Part shown: in pieces, positions 5,282 through 5,547 of the stretch
How the letters are laid out: the number at the start of each line of letters is the position of its first letter
How positions within the stretch are numbered: position 1 is the first letter of the stretch
Assembly (NCBI GenBank): GCA_022561095.1
Contig: JADFRV010000151.1
Span: 1 to 5,547 of the forward strand
Source of the DNA: Chloroflexota bacterium
Lineage (GTDB): Bacteria > Chloroflexota > Dehalococcoidia > SM23-28-2 > RBG-16-64-32
Reading direction: 5' to 3'
Length of the DNA: 5,547 nucleotides
The notes under the pieces: model-generated
What the model was told of the DNA's origin: nothing
Database searches by the model: none
What the model saw: the letters and a program-made list of their open reading frames with translations, nothing else
Position numbers and translations under genes: made by a program

Positions 5282-5291
5282 CAGAACTATC

Positions 5292-5547
5292 ATGTCAACT
5301 TCGTTCAGCTTCCTCATTCGCGACGGTCTGGAAAGTGATCTGGATGCCTGCCTGGAACTGGATCACACCTACCAGACCGAATATGACTCGCGGAACAACG
5401 TCGTCCGTACGCTCGATCCCAACAACATTGAGACGCTCGTGATCTATGACCCGCTCAGTCGCCCGATCCAGGTCGTCCGCGACATGAACGGCAACGGCGC
5501 CGACCCGCTCGAACCCGCTGATATTCTGATCGAGCAGGTCTTCGACG
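5292..5547 (+). CDS. Chimeric open frame: GNAT-like start joined to YD-repeat sequence
   Basis: An ATG at 5292 opens a frame that runs past the right edge (85 residues visible). Residues 8-31 (LIRDGLESDLDACLELDHTY, then QTEY) look like the start of a GNAT N-acetyltransferase, where the family would continue with a YVWQM-type segment. From about residue 31 the sequence instead resembles RHS/YD-repeat proteins: YDSRNNVVRTLDPNNIET, then VIYDPLSRPIQVVRDMNGNG. YD repeats belong to large secreted shell-forming proteins, not to cytoplasmic acetyltransferases, so the two halves do not make sense together. No Shine-Dalgarno precedes the ATG. The later part also looks less GC-rich and different in codon use. 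Read either as a recombination product or, more likely, an assembly chimera at a contig end. The YD identification is more secure than the GNAT one. Confidence 0.5.
   Translation, partial: MSTSFSFLIRDGLESDLDACLELDHTYQTEYDSRNNVVRTLDPNNIETLVIYDPLSRPIQVVRDMNGNGADPLEPADILIEQVFD

Noticed and set aside
4403..5317. Large antisense frame opposite the selenoprotein and MOSC genes
   Set aside because: Arg/Leu/His-rich low-complexity translation without motifs; it is the complement of real coding sequence.
1..5547. CRISPR array, tRNA, rRNA or insertion sequence
   Set aside because: I saw no regularly spaced repeats, no cloverleaf or rRNA-like sequence, and no transposase motifs on either strand.

Overview
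The window is GC-rich bacterial DNA with compact genes, strong AGGAGG-type ribosome binding sites and AT-rich islands at promoters. It holds a PPOX-class (possibly F420-using) protein, an alkylsulfatase-type metallo-hydrolase, a selenoprotein candidate and short dispersed repeats. Together these suggest an uncultured environmental bacterium, perhaps Chloroflexota (Dehalococcoidia/SAR202-like) or Actinomycetota. This is inference only; no marker gene fixes the taxon.

Layout. Positions 1-44 hold the first codons of an unidentified minus-strand gene. An intergenic region with interlocking inverted repeats follows, then a PPOX-like flavin/F420-binding protein (240-677, +). Convergent to it is an alkylsulfatase-type metallo-beta-lactamase-fold hydrolase (818-2065, -). 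Two copies of an 18-bp palindromic repeat (779-796 and 2160-2177) bracket this hydrolase. A previously hidden small hydrophobic protein lies at 2208-2336 (-). A PAP2-family membrane phosphatase/transferase (2527-3294, +) has a near-consensus sigma70 promoter and converges on folD (3361-4266, -). The N-terminus of folD appears to be built from a dispersed repeat.

The main finding is at 4391-5041 (+). An apparently short frame ends at an in-frame TGA (4619-4621), and the same frame continues to 5041. Read through, it is a 216-residue homologue of iodothyronine deiodinases with selenocysteine at the canonical catalytic position (FGSYT-U-PPF). The Ser, Glu and His at the spacings known from vertebrate deiodinases are conserved. 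A perfect 7-bp hairpin with a GGU loop (4636-4652) sits where a bacterial SECIS element should be.

The selenoprotein gene is translationally linked to a MOSC N-terminal-domain gene (5045-5281). That gene stops resembling MOSC after about 46 codons. From about 5183 to the right edge the sequence is a patchwork: unknown repeat-like coding, a GNAT-acetyltransferase-like start, then RHS/YD-repeat sequence. This is either a real recombination or truncation zone or a chimeric contig end. Apart from the selenoprotein/MOSC pair the genes do not form one pathway.
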